64,000 nt of DNA from Argentina anserina (Eukaryota; Streptophyta; Magnoliopsida; Rosales; Rosaceae), in contig NC_065877.1 in NCBI RefSeq assembly GCF_933775445.1, positions 30,256,001 through 30,320,000 on the forward strand. Direction: 5' to 3'. The translations under genes were made by a program, and so were the position numbers. The notes below the pieces were generated by a model that was given only the letters and a program-made list of their open reading frames with translations, was not told the origin of the DNA and searched no databases. Below are positions 22,376-33,383 of this stretch, in pieces; positions within the stretch are counted from its first letter, which is position 1; every line of letters starts with the position of its first letter.

Positions 22376-24344
22376 TGTTGGTTGAATCACTTAAGTATAA
22401 TTATGTGTATTTATGTGTGAAACTACCTACTCCCAAGTATAGGAGGTCAAGTTTTAGTAAGGGAAAGTGTAGAGTATCGTACCCAAGGGATTGTGGGAAA
22501 CTCAACTCTAACTAGATTTTCACAAGAAAAACTAGAAAAACATGCATTCTAACTTTTTACAAGTTCACAACCTTAGCCCTTTGGAAGCTAAGAATTATGG
22601 AGATGGTATTAACAAGTAGTAGTGAATCGACTTGGTTGATTTTAAAATTAAGCTAAGCAAACTAATTCTTGCACTAAAACAACAAAGAAAGGTAAATGTA
22701 GAGATAGAATCAAAAGAGGAGTAGAGACTTAGGCATTGCACCTAGCCTTACTCATGCACAAATGTAACTCAAGATTAATGCATAACATGTTTGACAAACT
22801 TCCCCCTAGTGCTTTGGTGAAGCTACCAAGAAACCAACTAATCATGCAATTTAACAAAGTCTTTTGGAGCCAAATTAAATCACAAAACCTTAGTCCCAAT
22901 TATATTACCTTATAATACAAGTGGGCTATGTATCACAAGCATAACACCCCCTTAGAGTAATTACACTCATGGCACAAGCATTAAGTTCATGGTAAGAAAT
23001 TTAAGCAACTTAATATTTCCCATAAGAAACACTAAGCCACCACCTAAAGGCTACCGATGCTCACGGATTCAAGAAGTTGTCAAGTTCAAGTTCCGATTCA
23101 TTAATTACCTAAACATGTTTCTAGGTGACAAAACTAGTAACACATTTAGTAAACATTTTAAGTGTAGAAGCCCATAGATTCAACATGCATCAACATCAAT
23201 TAAAAGTAAAATGAATTCATTAGCACATGAGTTTGGCTAGGGCTAGCCTAGCCTCAAATCCAACTACTCACAACCCATTAAATACAACAACCCTTGAAAA
23301 TGAAATTCATCAAAAGAGAAGTAGAGTAAAGAGAGAAGAGATTACCAAGGGTTTGGTATAAATGATACCAAACCGTACCTCTAAAGGTTTACTACCCACA
23401 AAGATGTAATAAGAAAGAAAATGCTTCTAAGTATGGTATTAATGGGTTCTAACAAAAGAAGAACTCCATGAACACCATACTTTATCCACACAATCTAGAA
23501 ACAAAGAACAAGGGTTGAGAAAGAGTATGAGTAGAGGATAAGAGAGTGAAGTGACCCAAATCTATGAAACAAGTTTGTGATTGATCAAGGGTGTAAAGGA
23601 TCTTTAGTTTTTGGTGAAAACTCAAGACACTTTACACTTTTCTTTGCACAACTTGATATCTATGATTTAGGCCTAAGAAAACTATGTTAAAACTATGGAA
23701 AATATGAAGTTTTGATGGAGTTTTAGTGTGGTGAAAGAGAATGCACGAATTTGTGAAGAATGAGGGTATTTAAAGGCCTTAAGGTCACAAATGAATGGTG
23801 GAGATGTAAGGGGATGAATGGTTAGATATGGTGGACAAATGTGGAAGCACAAATTGTGGATCTTGTTCTTGAAATAGTCCCTTTCATTTATCTTCTTCTA
23901 TTTTAAATTTAAATCCCCAATTCATGGAGCACAAATTGTGGATCTTGTTCTTGAAATTGTCTCCTTCATTTGTGTTCTTCTATTTTGAATTTAAATTATA
24001 AATTAAAATTTACAATTCATAATTCACCAATATGCTTCATTGACTTATTGACTTTAACCACTACCATTTTCGGCAACCACCTTCTCATCGCCGGAGTTTA
24101 ACCGGTATTTTCCGGCGTTGACTTTTCTTTTCTTATGAAATCTCCACATTTGCTCTTTTTGGCTTGAAACTTTCACCCGAATCCATAATGTGCGCTAAAT
24201 CCACTCTTCTTGACGTGTTTCCAATCATTTGCACATTTTCCTAGCATGAGTAGGAAATGTAAAAAGAAATAAATAAATATACAAAAATATAAAACAAAAG
24301 AATAAGAATAAGGCAAACATTACTAGGTTAATATTAACCTAACA
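22376..24344 (-). mobile_element. Solo LTR, 1969 bp, nested in the LINE
   Basis: TG...CA ends (TGTTGGTT at 22376, AACCTAACA ending at 24344) and a perfect 5-bp target duplication ATGAG (22371-22375 and 24345-24349). No coding region, primer-binding site or second LTR is inside, so it is a solo LTR. A GTACGATACTCTACACTTTC-like stretch read on the minus strand lies ~110 bp from one end, a type of sequence often seen near LTR ends of plant Gypsy elements, which suggests minus orientation. It contains an 82-bp tandem duplication at 23847-24010. Confidence 0.85.
23847..24010. repeat. 82-bp tandem duplication inside the nested LTR
   Basis: GCACAAATTGTGGATCTTGT occurs at 23847 and 23929. The two units differ at a few bases. 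Confidence 0.8.
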
Positions 24345-25448
24345 ATGAGGAAGAAGATGCCGATGGATCACCCACATTACTTCCAAACAAAGATAGTCTA
24401 GCAACACCAAACGGGTTCGAACTGACCCCTAACCCTTGAGTGCGCTCAATCGACCGATGAGGCACAAGGGAGAAACCTCTAGAACTAGGGTTCAGAATTT
24501 GAACAATTCCCTTTTCCTTGCCCCCACTCGAGCCGACACCTGCCATTCCCCGATTCAGAATTGGCGCACCACCCAACACTTGTTGCTCTGATAAGTTAGG
24601 AAGACCACCACAACTAGAATCCAGATGCTCCAAGAGACCATACACCCTGCAAAAACCAGTTAGTCTCAAATATTTGAAGGAGAGAGTTGCTGAAATTTAT
24701 ATTTGGGCCAAACTCAAACACCATCGGCAGATACACCTTTTTAATCGAATCAACAACTCGATATTGAATATGAAGATTTGCCCAAGAACCACACTTGATA
24801 CCCAGTCAATCGATCTCCTCAATAACCCCTAGGGTTGAACCAACAAATTTGACAGTTTCAGCCACGAGGAGCTTAGGCAGAAGACCTAAGATTTCCACCG
24901 AAACCATGAAAGAGTCGTATACCACAGAGTTCACATGTGCAAGGCCGTCTTAAGGCGCCATGATGAACAATGAACCACCATAGAACCAAGGACCATTAGA
25001 GAGGAGTTGCTTCCCTGGTGAACTGTAAAAAAAAAAAAAAAATCCCCGATTGCTCGCATCTGCAGACGATTCCTCAGTTCCCAGACCAAGGCTTGGGTCC
25101 CCATGACTGCTTTGGCCTCCGGACGGCGACGCTTATTGGACAGAAAACGTCCAATGGCGAAGACATCAAGAGAGATAACGGCTGCTCATGCGACAGAAGT
25201 AAAAGAGATGTGCTCTCTATCAGGGATAGCAAGGGCAACAACGAAGCATATGGCAACCTTATCAGACATGGTGGATGTTTGAGAGGGAAGAGATGGTGCT
25301 AAGCGGTTGAGTTTTTGAAACCCTAGAGCTAACCCTAGAGAGAAAAAGACAACAGCGGCTTCTCTATAGATTCATTTAAAATCTTAAGACATCTTCAACA
25401 ACCTAGCCATTTTGATTTTTGGAGATGTCTTTATTATTTCGACTTACT

Positions 25449-26798
25449 CTTAAAAAAGAAAAAACTTGACTTGATTAGGTGCCAATGCAAGCATAAAATA
25501 GTCTAAAAGTATGATCCCAAACCTAGGTTCGAAAGTCCAAATATGATCGCAAACCCAACACTCCCTCATCTCGTTTGGCGGCTGAGCCCGCTCTTAGCGC
25601 ATCACCTTCATCATCGTGACGTTACACCACTAAGACAACCAAACTTTTATGATACTCAACATCGTACCCTTAACCGGTCGTTACATTTGAACAATATTGA
25701 TATAATGATAAACGGTAAACCACATGTCATGCTTGTTTCTATTGATTTATGACCTCATGAGTGTATGATTAAAATTCTTTGATCACGACACTTGATGTAA
25801 ATCAAATTCATCCTTTCTTCTAGCCAAAAAACCAATAGGTGGTTCCCAAAATTGGTATCAATCCCTTTAAGTAGATGAGTAGCTGTCATGTTATTTTGCA
25901 TTTTATAAATCACACCTCGTTTTCGATTATACGTTTATAACTCAAATTCTTTTCATATCTATTTATAAAGTAATTCTCAAAAAGAAAAAAAAACTTGCTT
26001 ATAAAGTCGCACAACAATACCAGAGTGACTCCATTTTCCAATCAAAACTGAAAATTTTATAATCAGTTGCATATCTTGCAGTTCATCCAATCTCCTGTTT
26101 GGTTGCTAAGACAAGCCGACAAGGCAAACTTTTGATCTTGGATCTTCCTTGTTCGGTCATTTGCAGCCGTGGATTGGAATATTTCAGCTTAAGAAAGCAA
26201 TCACAATCCCTTAAAAGTTGAGCTGAGTCTCTGAGAGGTACACAACTAAGATTGAAATGGGAGGAAAGGAATTGTTTTAAAGATTTCATCTTTAGTAATT
26301 TCACTGATATTCTATCAACTAAACTGAGTTTCAGGTTCTTATTCGTTTTGAATAGTCTTTAATTCATTTCTATGTATGTTGTTTGGATTGAATTTGTCTG
26401 AGAATGTCATCATAATAGGTAATCTATTTGTAGACTGATTCAGAAAAGCCGTATTTGTATGAATTAGTCCACCCTTTCTGTGAAATCGATACTGGTGTTC
26501 TGTAGACTTGTTCAACACAGATAAGAGTTTTTCTTATAAGGACTCGATGAAATAAACGACTTTTTTTTCAGTCCATTTCTTACCATAATTGGAGGAAGAG
26601 TTGATTACTAATCATTATCCGACAAGTTGTTGTGACAATTTTGGGGGTTCTAGGCTTCTAGCTTATGGGTAGTTCTTAGTTCTTACCTTTTCCATTTGTT
26701 TGGGTGTTTGTATCGAATTGAGTGGGGTGAATATTGGGTTCAATCTAATATCGACATGTTTTGCAGGGGTGTGTGAGCTGTTTGTTTAGTTGAGTAGT
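25449..26798. other. Spacer and probable 5' UTR region of the OTU gene
   Basis: No gene is seen up to ~26040. A splice acceptor TTTTGCAG ends at 26765, 33 bp before the OTU start codon, so a leader intron is likely and the first, non-coding exon lies somewhere upstream (perhaps near 26050-26330). Confidence 0.45.
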
Positions 26799-29700
26799 AT
26801 GAATGGAAGCTATAGCAATGCAAGTCCGAGCTCAAGCTCGAGTCAGAATAGCAGTTCCCATGACACCGAGGATGACCAGACCATTGCAACCATCTTGGCT
26901 GAAGAAGAAAAGCTGAAAAATGAGCGCAGGCTGGGGAAGAGACTCTCCCACTTAGATTCAATTCCGGTATGTTGGCCAATAATGTTTAATCTTACCTGAT
27001 CAGGCGATATCAGAAGCGTGCCACCTTAAACAAGGCTTCTTTATGTATAAATACAGGGGGTATATATGTATGTATGAAAGGGAAATATCTATGTTCTTTT
27101 GATGGAGCAAAGAGCAGGACACGAGGATCATCCTGTTGTTTTATGTAGAGTAAAAACACATACATGTAGATTCTCTAATTTAATCAAGCTAAATTGCAGT
27201 GAAACACACCCCAAGTCTCTTTATTACACAAGAATATGATACATGTGAAAAACACAGTATGGTGATTCATGAAGTACCCAGATCATTGGGTTTACTTTAA
27301 GTCTCAAATGTTTTTGCTTTCTAATTCACTCTATCATCTACCTACCTAGAGGGAGTGGAGCAGGAGGTGTTACCTATAAAGCCTGAAGGCATATGGGTCT
27401 GTCCTGGTGTTCGTGTGGTTGAGTTTAGTGTGCAAATACAAAGTTTTCTTTTTTCCTTTGTAAATTAGCATTATCTACTTCTTGCTTATGCTCATTAATA
27501 GGTGTATGTTTTGGGACTGGTTATAAGTGTATCTGTCACAAGTCACAACCTTGATAACTTAGGATAAAGCTATATTTCATACTTATACACAACTTGAGTA
27601 GTGTATGATGAAAAAAATAGTAATCTTTACCGCCCCTGTTGTTAAAAAGTATATAGCTTTCTTGTTATTAAGTTGATGTGTATGTACTTATTGGTTCACC
27701 TTGTTTGCAGCACACTCCCAGGGTGAATGGGGAGATACCTGATGTGAATGATGCCACCCAAGACCATAAGAGGCTTTCAGAAAGGTTCTAGTTCACTTAA
27801 CCTTTCCTTAAGTCAGTTCTCTTACTAAATCATGAATTAAATATTGTAGTTTAATCGTTGCTTTACTATTCTCCTTTGGGTACATTAATTGGGTGAGCTC
27901 ATGCAATGTCTAGCTCTTACCAAGCAGCTGGCTTTATTACATGTGTTCATACTGGATGATATATATGGTAGCAGAAAAATCACCATAAATAGGTAACTAT
28001 ATTTCATTATTTGTTTCAGGTTGGCTACCTATGATCTATCTGAGCTACAAATTGAGGGTGATGGAAATTGCCAGGTTTAATACCAGACAATTATGTCAAC
28101 TTTATTATTTTGTTTTCTTGTATTAAGTCAAACATGCTGCATCCATGATTTGTAAAATATTTGCTTAACATGCTGCAGTTTCGAGCAATAGCTGATCAGT
28201 TGTTTCGCAATGCGGATTACCATAAGCATGTAAGAAAACAGGTTATAAAGCAGGTATGGCTGATCATATGCATCTACTTCTTTCTTTATGTTAGCTATTC
28301 TGTTGGTGGTGCTTTACCTAGGTATAGTTACTGTTAGGCTTGATCGGCTTCGGAAATTGTACCCTTGAGCAATTTTTTAAATTGTTTGCATGTAAATACG
28401 GATTTGAAAATCCTATTACCTGGACAGTGTGGCAGGCAGATTCTGTAGAGTAGCTCTAGGGTATCCTTTTAAATCTATATTCATCTCTGTTGATGTTGCA
28501 ATTTCAAATGAAGCTTATATCTGTATGCAATCATCTCCTTAGTTTCACTTGTTTATACATTTGTCTTTTGTGTTTTAGTTGAAGCATCACAGAAAACTCT
28601 ATGAAGCTTATGTCCCGATGAAGTACAAAAGTTACTTGAGGAAGATGAAAAAGTTAGATATCTTCTTTCATGCCTATTGATTTTTGCTGCAAATATGAGA
28701 CTGTTGCATTTATCTCTAATTGTTACTTAGAGCTGAACCTAATTCTATTTTGAATATCTCACTAGAAAAGGGGAGTGGGGAGATCATCTTACCCTACAAG
28801 CAGCTGCAGACCGAGTAAGTTCCAGCTCTATGCAATTTGACTTAATAAGAGGTCGTTTAAATTCAAGAAAGTAATAAAAAAAATCCTGCTCTAAGGTTAT
28901 TTTGTGAAGATGCTAACATTCTGCTTCACTTGGACCTTTTTTTTTTGTCAAGGCATGGTTTGCATGCATCTTATTTTCCTTATTTATTATTACCTTGCAT
29001 ATAAATGAGAAGTGAATAGTATTTTAATCATAAGAAGCAAGTAAATATTGGACCACAGTTAATAAAATAGGCATCACTAATCATGAAACATCAGTTATGA
29101 TCTATTGTGTTCTTGACTTCTTGTACCATTCTCTTCAGGTTTCAATTTCATAAATAGGCCTGCAAGAAATTTCTTTGCTGTCTACTTTCCATTAAGTAAT
29201 ATAGCATCAGTCTGCAGAAATCATGATCCAAGTCGATATTTGTTTCATTTGGTTATAGTTCTGACATAATGTTATCAAACTGTAGATCTGTTGGATTGAA
29301 GTACAGATTCATAGAACATAATGGCGTTGTATCTGTTAATTATTTGTATATACCTGTTTGCTCACAGATAATTTCGTTTGTTTCACTCTAATTATAAATC
29401 CGCAATGATTGTCTTCTAACGCCTTACCGTTTTCATTTGTAGTTTGGAGCCAAAATTTGTTTAATCACCTCTTTTCGGGATACTTGCTATATTGAGATCC
29501 TTCCTAAAGATGGGAATCATATGAGAGGTACATCTCATTTGCTTCCTTTATCTTATCAAATTTTGTCAGGCTGTCTTGAAAGAGAACGCATAATACATTA
29601 CATATGTCAGTTTACGCCCCAGCATTCTGTTGTACTGTACTATTAAAACTTCCAGTTAAGAAACAATTGAGGGCTCTTATGTTTTGCGTCAAATCTGACC

Positions 29701-29922
29701 ACCTTTTGGGCTCTCTTTTCAGAGCTTTGGTTGAGCTTTTGGAGTGAAGTGCATTACAACTCACTATATGCTACTGCAGGTGATAAACTAAACTGCTATT
29801 ACTCGATATCTTATTTCTATTTTGTTTCTTTTTAACAATTTGGAAACAGTGCTGATTGTCTTACTAACCTATTTGCAGATGTTCCCACAAGAAGTCCCAA
29901 AAAGAAGCATTGGCTTTTCTAG
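26799..29922 (+). CDS. OTU-domain deubiquitinase (plant OTU9-12 group)
   Basis: Nine exons join in frame to 226 residues: 26799-26966, 27711-27784, 28020-28074, 28179-28253, 28579-28652, 28766-28814, 29443-29527, 29723-29779 and 29879-29922. All introns are GT-AG. A Ser-rich N-terminus and a charged EEEKLKNERR helix precede the OTU domain. The catalytic block is EGDGNCQFRAIADQ with Asp95 and Cys98. The catalytic His is in WSEVHYNSLY (His204). The end is KKKHWLF. OTU enzymes are cysteine proteases that remove ubiquitin from proteins. Length and motifs fit the plant OTU9-12 group (yeast OTU2-like). No disabling change is seen. Chain preference cannot be read from the sequence. Confidence 0.93.
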
Positions 29923-30389
29923 ACTTAATTAGCAGGCAGACAGACCTTGATGTAAATTGACAGGCATTCGATTGAATTCTTTCTGCATTTACCAGGCATT
30001 CGATTTATTTCTTTCGACATTTACCCTGAGTGAGTTAAGAGTTAGAAACTTATTGATATTTGTATATAAAAGCTGCATAGCATTTCTATCACGCTTTTAC
30101 GACAATGTAAATTTAGAAAGTTACTACCTATATATGAGTTACAAGCGGCTAGCTTGGTTTACCTCCTCACTCAAACTCTCAGGTGACTTGATCAATCCAT
30201 TTAGAATGTGGACAAAATTCAATCGGGTCCAGCAAGTGTGCTAGACTTGTTGAACGACTTGGTTGAACACGCTTACGTCTCGTTCTTCTCTTTTCGATTG
30301 TTTTTTATTTTGATCTTTGAAAATGAAGTTTACTGTTAATTTGTTTTTTTTTTAACCATGCATACTGAAACTATAATTGTTAGACTTGA
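29923..30389. other. 3' UTR and flank of the OTU gene
   Basis: Follows the stop codon. A short repeated phrase (CAGGCATTCGAT) occurs at ~29962 and ~29993. No separate gene is recognised. Confidence 0.35.
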
Positions 30390-30439
30390 AAATTTGAAGG
30401 GCCAATTAGGCAATTACCAACAGAACTATAGAAAGTTTT

Positions 30440-30600
30440 GTAATGTTCCAAAGCATTATCAGCATCGTTGGTCAAAATTTTTATAATGTGTTGAAAATTA
30501 TTTTATAATGTTTCGGAGTATTATCGAGTTTTCAAAAATTTAATAAAATGTCGAAAATTTTAGTGTTCCGGAGTATTGTAGAGTCTACGGTCGGAATTCC
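30440..30600 (+). repeat. Decayed short tandem repeat (~60-70 bp units)
   Basis: The phrase AATGTTCCAAAGCATTATC recurs as AATGTTTCGGAGTATTATC and GTGTTCCGGAGTATTGTAG, each followed by AAAATTT-type runs. This gives about three diverged units. Confidence 0.45.
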
Positions 30601-30727
30601 AAACACCAAACAAAAATTACCTCAAAGTTTCCATTTTTTTCTCTTCAAAAGTGACCATTCGGCCATTCCGGCGTGTTGCCAACTCCAAATTACGTTATTG
30701 CAACATCACCAGTCGTCTACCCGCCCG

Positions 30728-30735
30728 CCACGTGT
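30728..30735. promoter_or_regulatory. CCACGTGT motif in the Hsp70-17 promoter
   Basis: CCACGTGT lies ~85 bp upstream of the TATA box of the ER chaperone gene, with an ATTGG word ~30 bp further on. CCACG and CCAAT words are parts of ER-stress elements, but the orientation and spacing here do not match the strict ERSE consensus, so this is only suggestive. Confidence 0.3.
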
Positions 30736-30815
30736 ACATAAGGCCACCTGTCAATTCTTCATTGGCTAGACCCCCGCTTCACTTGCCACATAAGCATCGT
30801 TTACGTTCTTCCCCA

Positions 30816-30825
30816 TATATATAAA
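30816..30825 (+). promoter_or_regulatory. TATA box of the Hsp70-17 gene
   Basis: TATATATAAA followed by a ~120-bp leader, a likely 5' UTR intron (30950-31209, GT-AG) and the start codon at 31246. Confidence 0.6.
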
Positions 30826-31245
30826 GTGCTCGAAAATTGCAGCGCCCAATGAGAAAGTCCATCTCTTTTGGTTTCGTGCATCGTCGTCAACCTCACAACC
30901 AATCTCTGCAACTCTTCTTCTGGAGAATGCGATCTGCACATTTCTACTGGTCAGTTTCTCTCTCTCTCTCTCTCTGATTTCATTTCTCTTTCAATTTTAG
31001 ACTATCTCTCGTTCGATTATGTATTAGGCTCTGTTTGGTTTCCAAGAAAATGTGAACACTAGTAGAGAAGCAAACGAGTCCTGGAGATTAATTTTTTCAT
31101 TTCAATTTTAATTTCGTATAGAATTCAATTTAAGCTGAGCTGAAACGGTTTGTAATTTCAGTGATTTATTATTTGTTTTTTGTCTTTTTGTAATTTGTGT
31201 TTTGTTCAGACGAAGCTTCAAGTCATAGTCCCCTAGGGTTTAGTG

Positions 31246-33350
31246 ATGCAATCTAGGATGGCGTCGATCTTATACAAGCTAGGGTTTTGCTTATCGCTGC
31301 TATGCCTTGTGATTTCTCCGGCCCAATCCGCGGTTATGAGCATAGATCTAGGCTCCGAGTGGCTCAAAGTCGCCGTAGTGAACCTCAAACGCGGCCAGAG
31401 CCCGATTTCCGTTGCTATTAATGAAATGTCCAAGCGGAAATCCCCGGTTTTGGTTGCGTTTCACTCCGGCGACCGCCTTATGGGTGAGGAAGCGGCGGGG
31501 CTGGTTGCTCGGTACCCGGAGAAGGTGTTTTCTCAGGCTAGGGAGTTGATTGGGAAGCCCTACGAGCACGGCAAGAGCTTTTTGGATTCCTTGTACTTGC
31601 CGTTCGATGTTACGGAGGATTCTAGGGGAACTGTGAGCTTCAAGATTGATGACAAGGTTACTAGTTACTCGGCGGAGGAAATAGTGGCTATGATCTTGGG
31701 TTATGCTGCTAATTTAGCTGAGTTTCACTCGAAAGTAGAGATAAAGGACGCCGTTATTACTGTTCCCCCTTACTTTGGACAAGCCGAGAGGAAGGGGTTA
31801 GTCCGGGCCGCACAGTTGGCTGGAATCAATGTTCTTTCTTTGATTAATGAGCATTCTGGTGCTGCATTGCAGTATGGGATTGATAAGAATTTCGCAAATG
31901 AGTCTAAGCATGTAATATTCTATGATATGGGCACCAGCAGTACCTATGCAGCACTTGTATATTTCTCGGCTTATAATACCAAGGAGTTTGGAAAGACTGT
32001 GTCGGTCAACCAATTTCAGGTAATTTTTAATCCCTTTAGCATGTTTCAAAATGTAAGAGTTTGAGTCAATGCAATTACCGGGTAACGCGCTATCCTTTCA
32101 TGAAAGACTTTTCATAAATGATAGACTGTACCTCTATATCCACATGGATTTGGGTTTGTAAGCAAATAGAAATATTTTATCAAGTAATTGCATTCGTGAT
32201 TTTGTTACTTTTTTTTTGGTAATGATGATTGTGTTACTTATGAAAGTATAGATTTGCATAATCCACATGCCATATGAAATTACCAGAGTCATTTTAGTTT
32301 GTTTCCGTTCCACATTTCCTTTTACATAAGGATGACTTGAGAAACGTTATGGAAAGCAGTCTACCCCCTTCTCCATACTTTATTGCTCATAAATTTGCTG
32401 TGTATACTAATTTTTCAGCACTTAAGTCATGTACTCAAATTGTTCGTTCAGGTCAAGGATGTCAGATGGAACCCAGAACTAGGGGGTCAGAATTTGGAAC
32501 TACGGTTGGTTGAGCACTTTGCGGATGAGTTCAACAAACAAGTGGGAAATGGGGTTGATGTGAGGAAGTCTCCAAAAGCAATGGCTAAATTAAAGAAACA
32601 GGTGAAACGTACAAAAGAAATTTTGAGCGCAAACACAATGGCTCCAATATCTGTTGAATCTCTTTATGATGATCGAGACTTCAGGTTGGTGGACTTTTGT
32701 TGAAAAGTTTTCTCATCATTAGTTACTTTTATTTGTTAAGTTAGTGGAATAAATGGGGTGGAGAGGTCATGTAATGCTATACATGTGGATAGATGCCTAT
32801 GCCAACTTTTTCCCTCACATTCTCTTGCTTGATATTGCATATTGTATGTTTTATTGAAAATTCAGCCAATATTGAAGTTTAAATTCATGTGCTTTTCACC
32901 TTGTGGTCTGGCATCTTGGTCATGTTATTGCTTATGTGATATCCTCTGAAAATATATTTGCATGACATGTGTTTCGCTTCTAGGAGCACCATAACTCGTG
33001 AGAAGTTTGAAGAGCTCTGCGAAGATCTGTGGGAGAAATCTCTTGTACCTGTTAGAGAAGTGCTTAAGCATTCTGGTTTAAAAGTGGCTGACTTATACGC
33101 TGTCGAATTGATAGGAGGAGCTACCAGAGTGCCCAAATTACAGGTATGGACTATATCCCGTAGCTATTAGGTTCTTCTAGTGATAAGGAATCACAATGAA
33201 TTACATTAGCGAATGCTATACGATGGGTGTTCAGTGTCTGCTTGTTGGTATGAAGTTGTTAATTGGAGTGTAGTTGACCATTCTGTCCAAATAGTCATCA
33301 AATCCTCCAGTCTCTAGGACAGCATCATCTTTACACTTTCAGTTTTTGTG

Positions 33351-33383
<33 letters not shown>

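Larger units (their letters stand above)
21846..25269 (-). pseudogene. LINE ORF1 (DUF4283 / zinc-knuckle gag-like) pseudogene
   Basis: Starts at 25269 (MSDKVAICFVVALAI). A middle part near 24700-24950 reads WFYGGSLFIMAP, then ILGLLPKLLVAETVKFVGS and WANLHIQYRV, the usual order in plant LINE ORF1 proteins with DUF4283. It continues into FCRVYGLLEHLDSSC near 24625, a CX2CX4HX4C knuckle whose second Cys is now Tyr. There are in-frame stops after SVA, MAP and EID, and a frameshift just before the knuckle. The last part, with a basic GRPNGSTNKPK segment, lies at 21846-22043 beyond the nested LTR. The product would be an RNA-binding ORF1 protein; this copy is dead. Confidence 0.75.
21702..25434 (-). 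mobile_element. LINE-derived element (ORF1 only), poly(A) tail, 14-bp TSD
   Basis: A minus-strand non-LTR insertion flanked by a perfect 14-bp duplication TATTTCGACTTACT (21688-21701 and 25435-25448). The 3' end carries a ~10-base A run (T run at 21701-21710 on the plus strand), as expected for target-primed reverse transcription. The coding content is a decayed ORF1 of the DUF4283/zinc-knuckle type and no reverse transcriptase is present. Subtracting the nested solo LTR (22376-24344) and its duplicated target leaves a unit of ~1.76 kb. The 5' end has a leader and a start codon, so this looks like a full-length but ORF2-less copy. Confidence 0.85.

Noticed and set aside
30728..30765. Canonical ER-stress element (ERSE) in the Hsp70-17 promoter
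   Set aside because: CCACG and ATTGG words are present but not in the CCAAT-N9-CCACG arrangement in either orientation, so only a weak motif was recorded.
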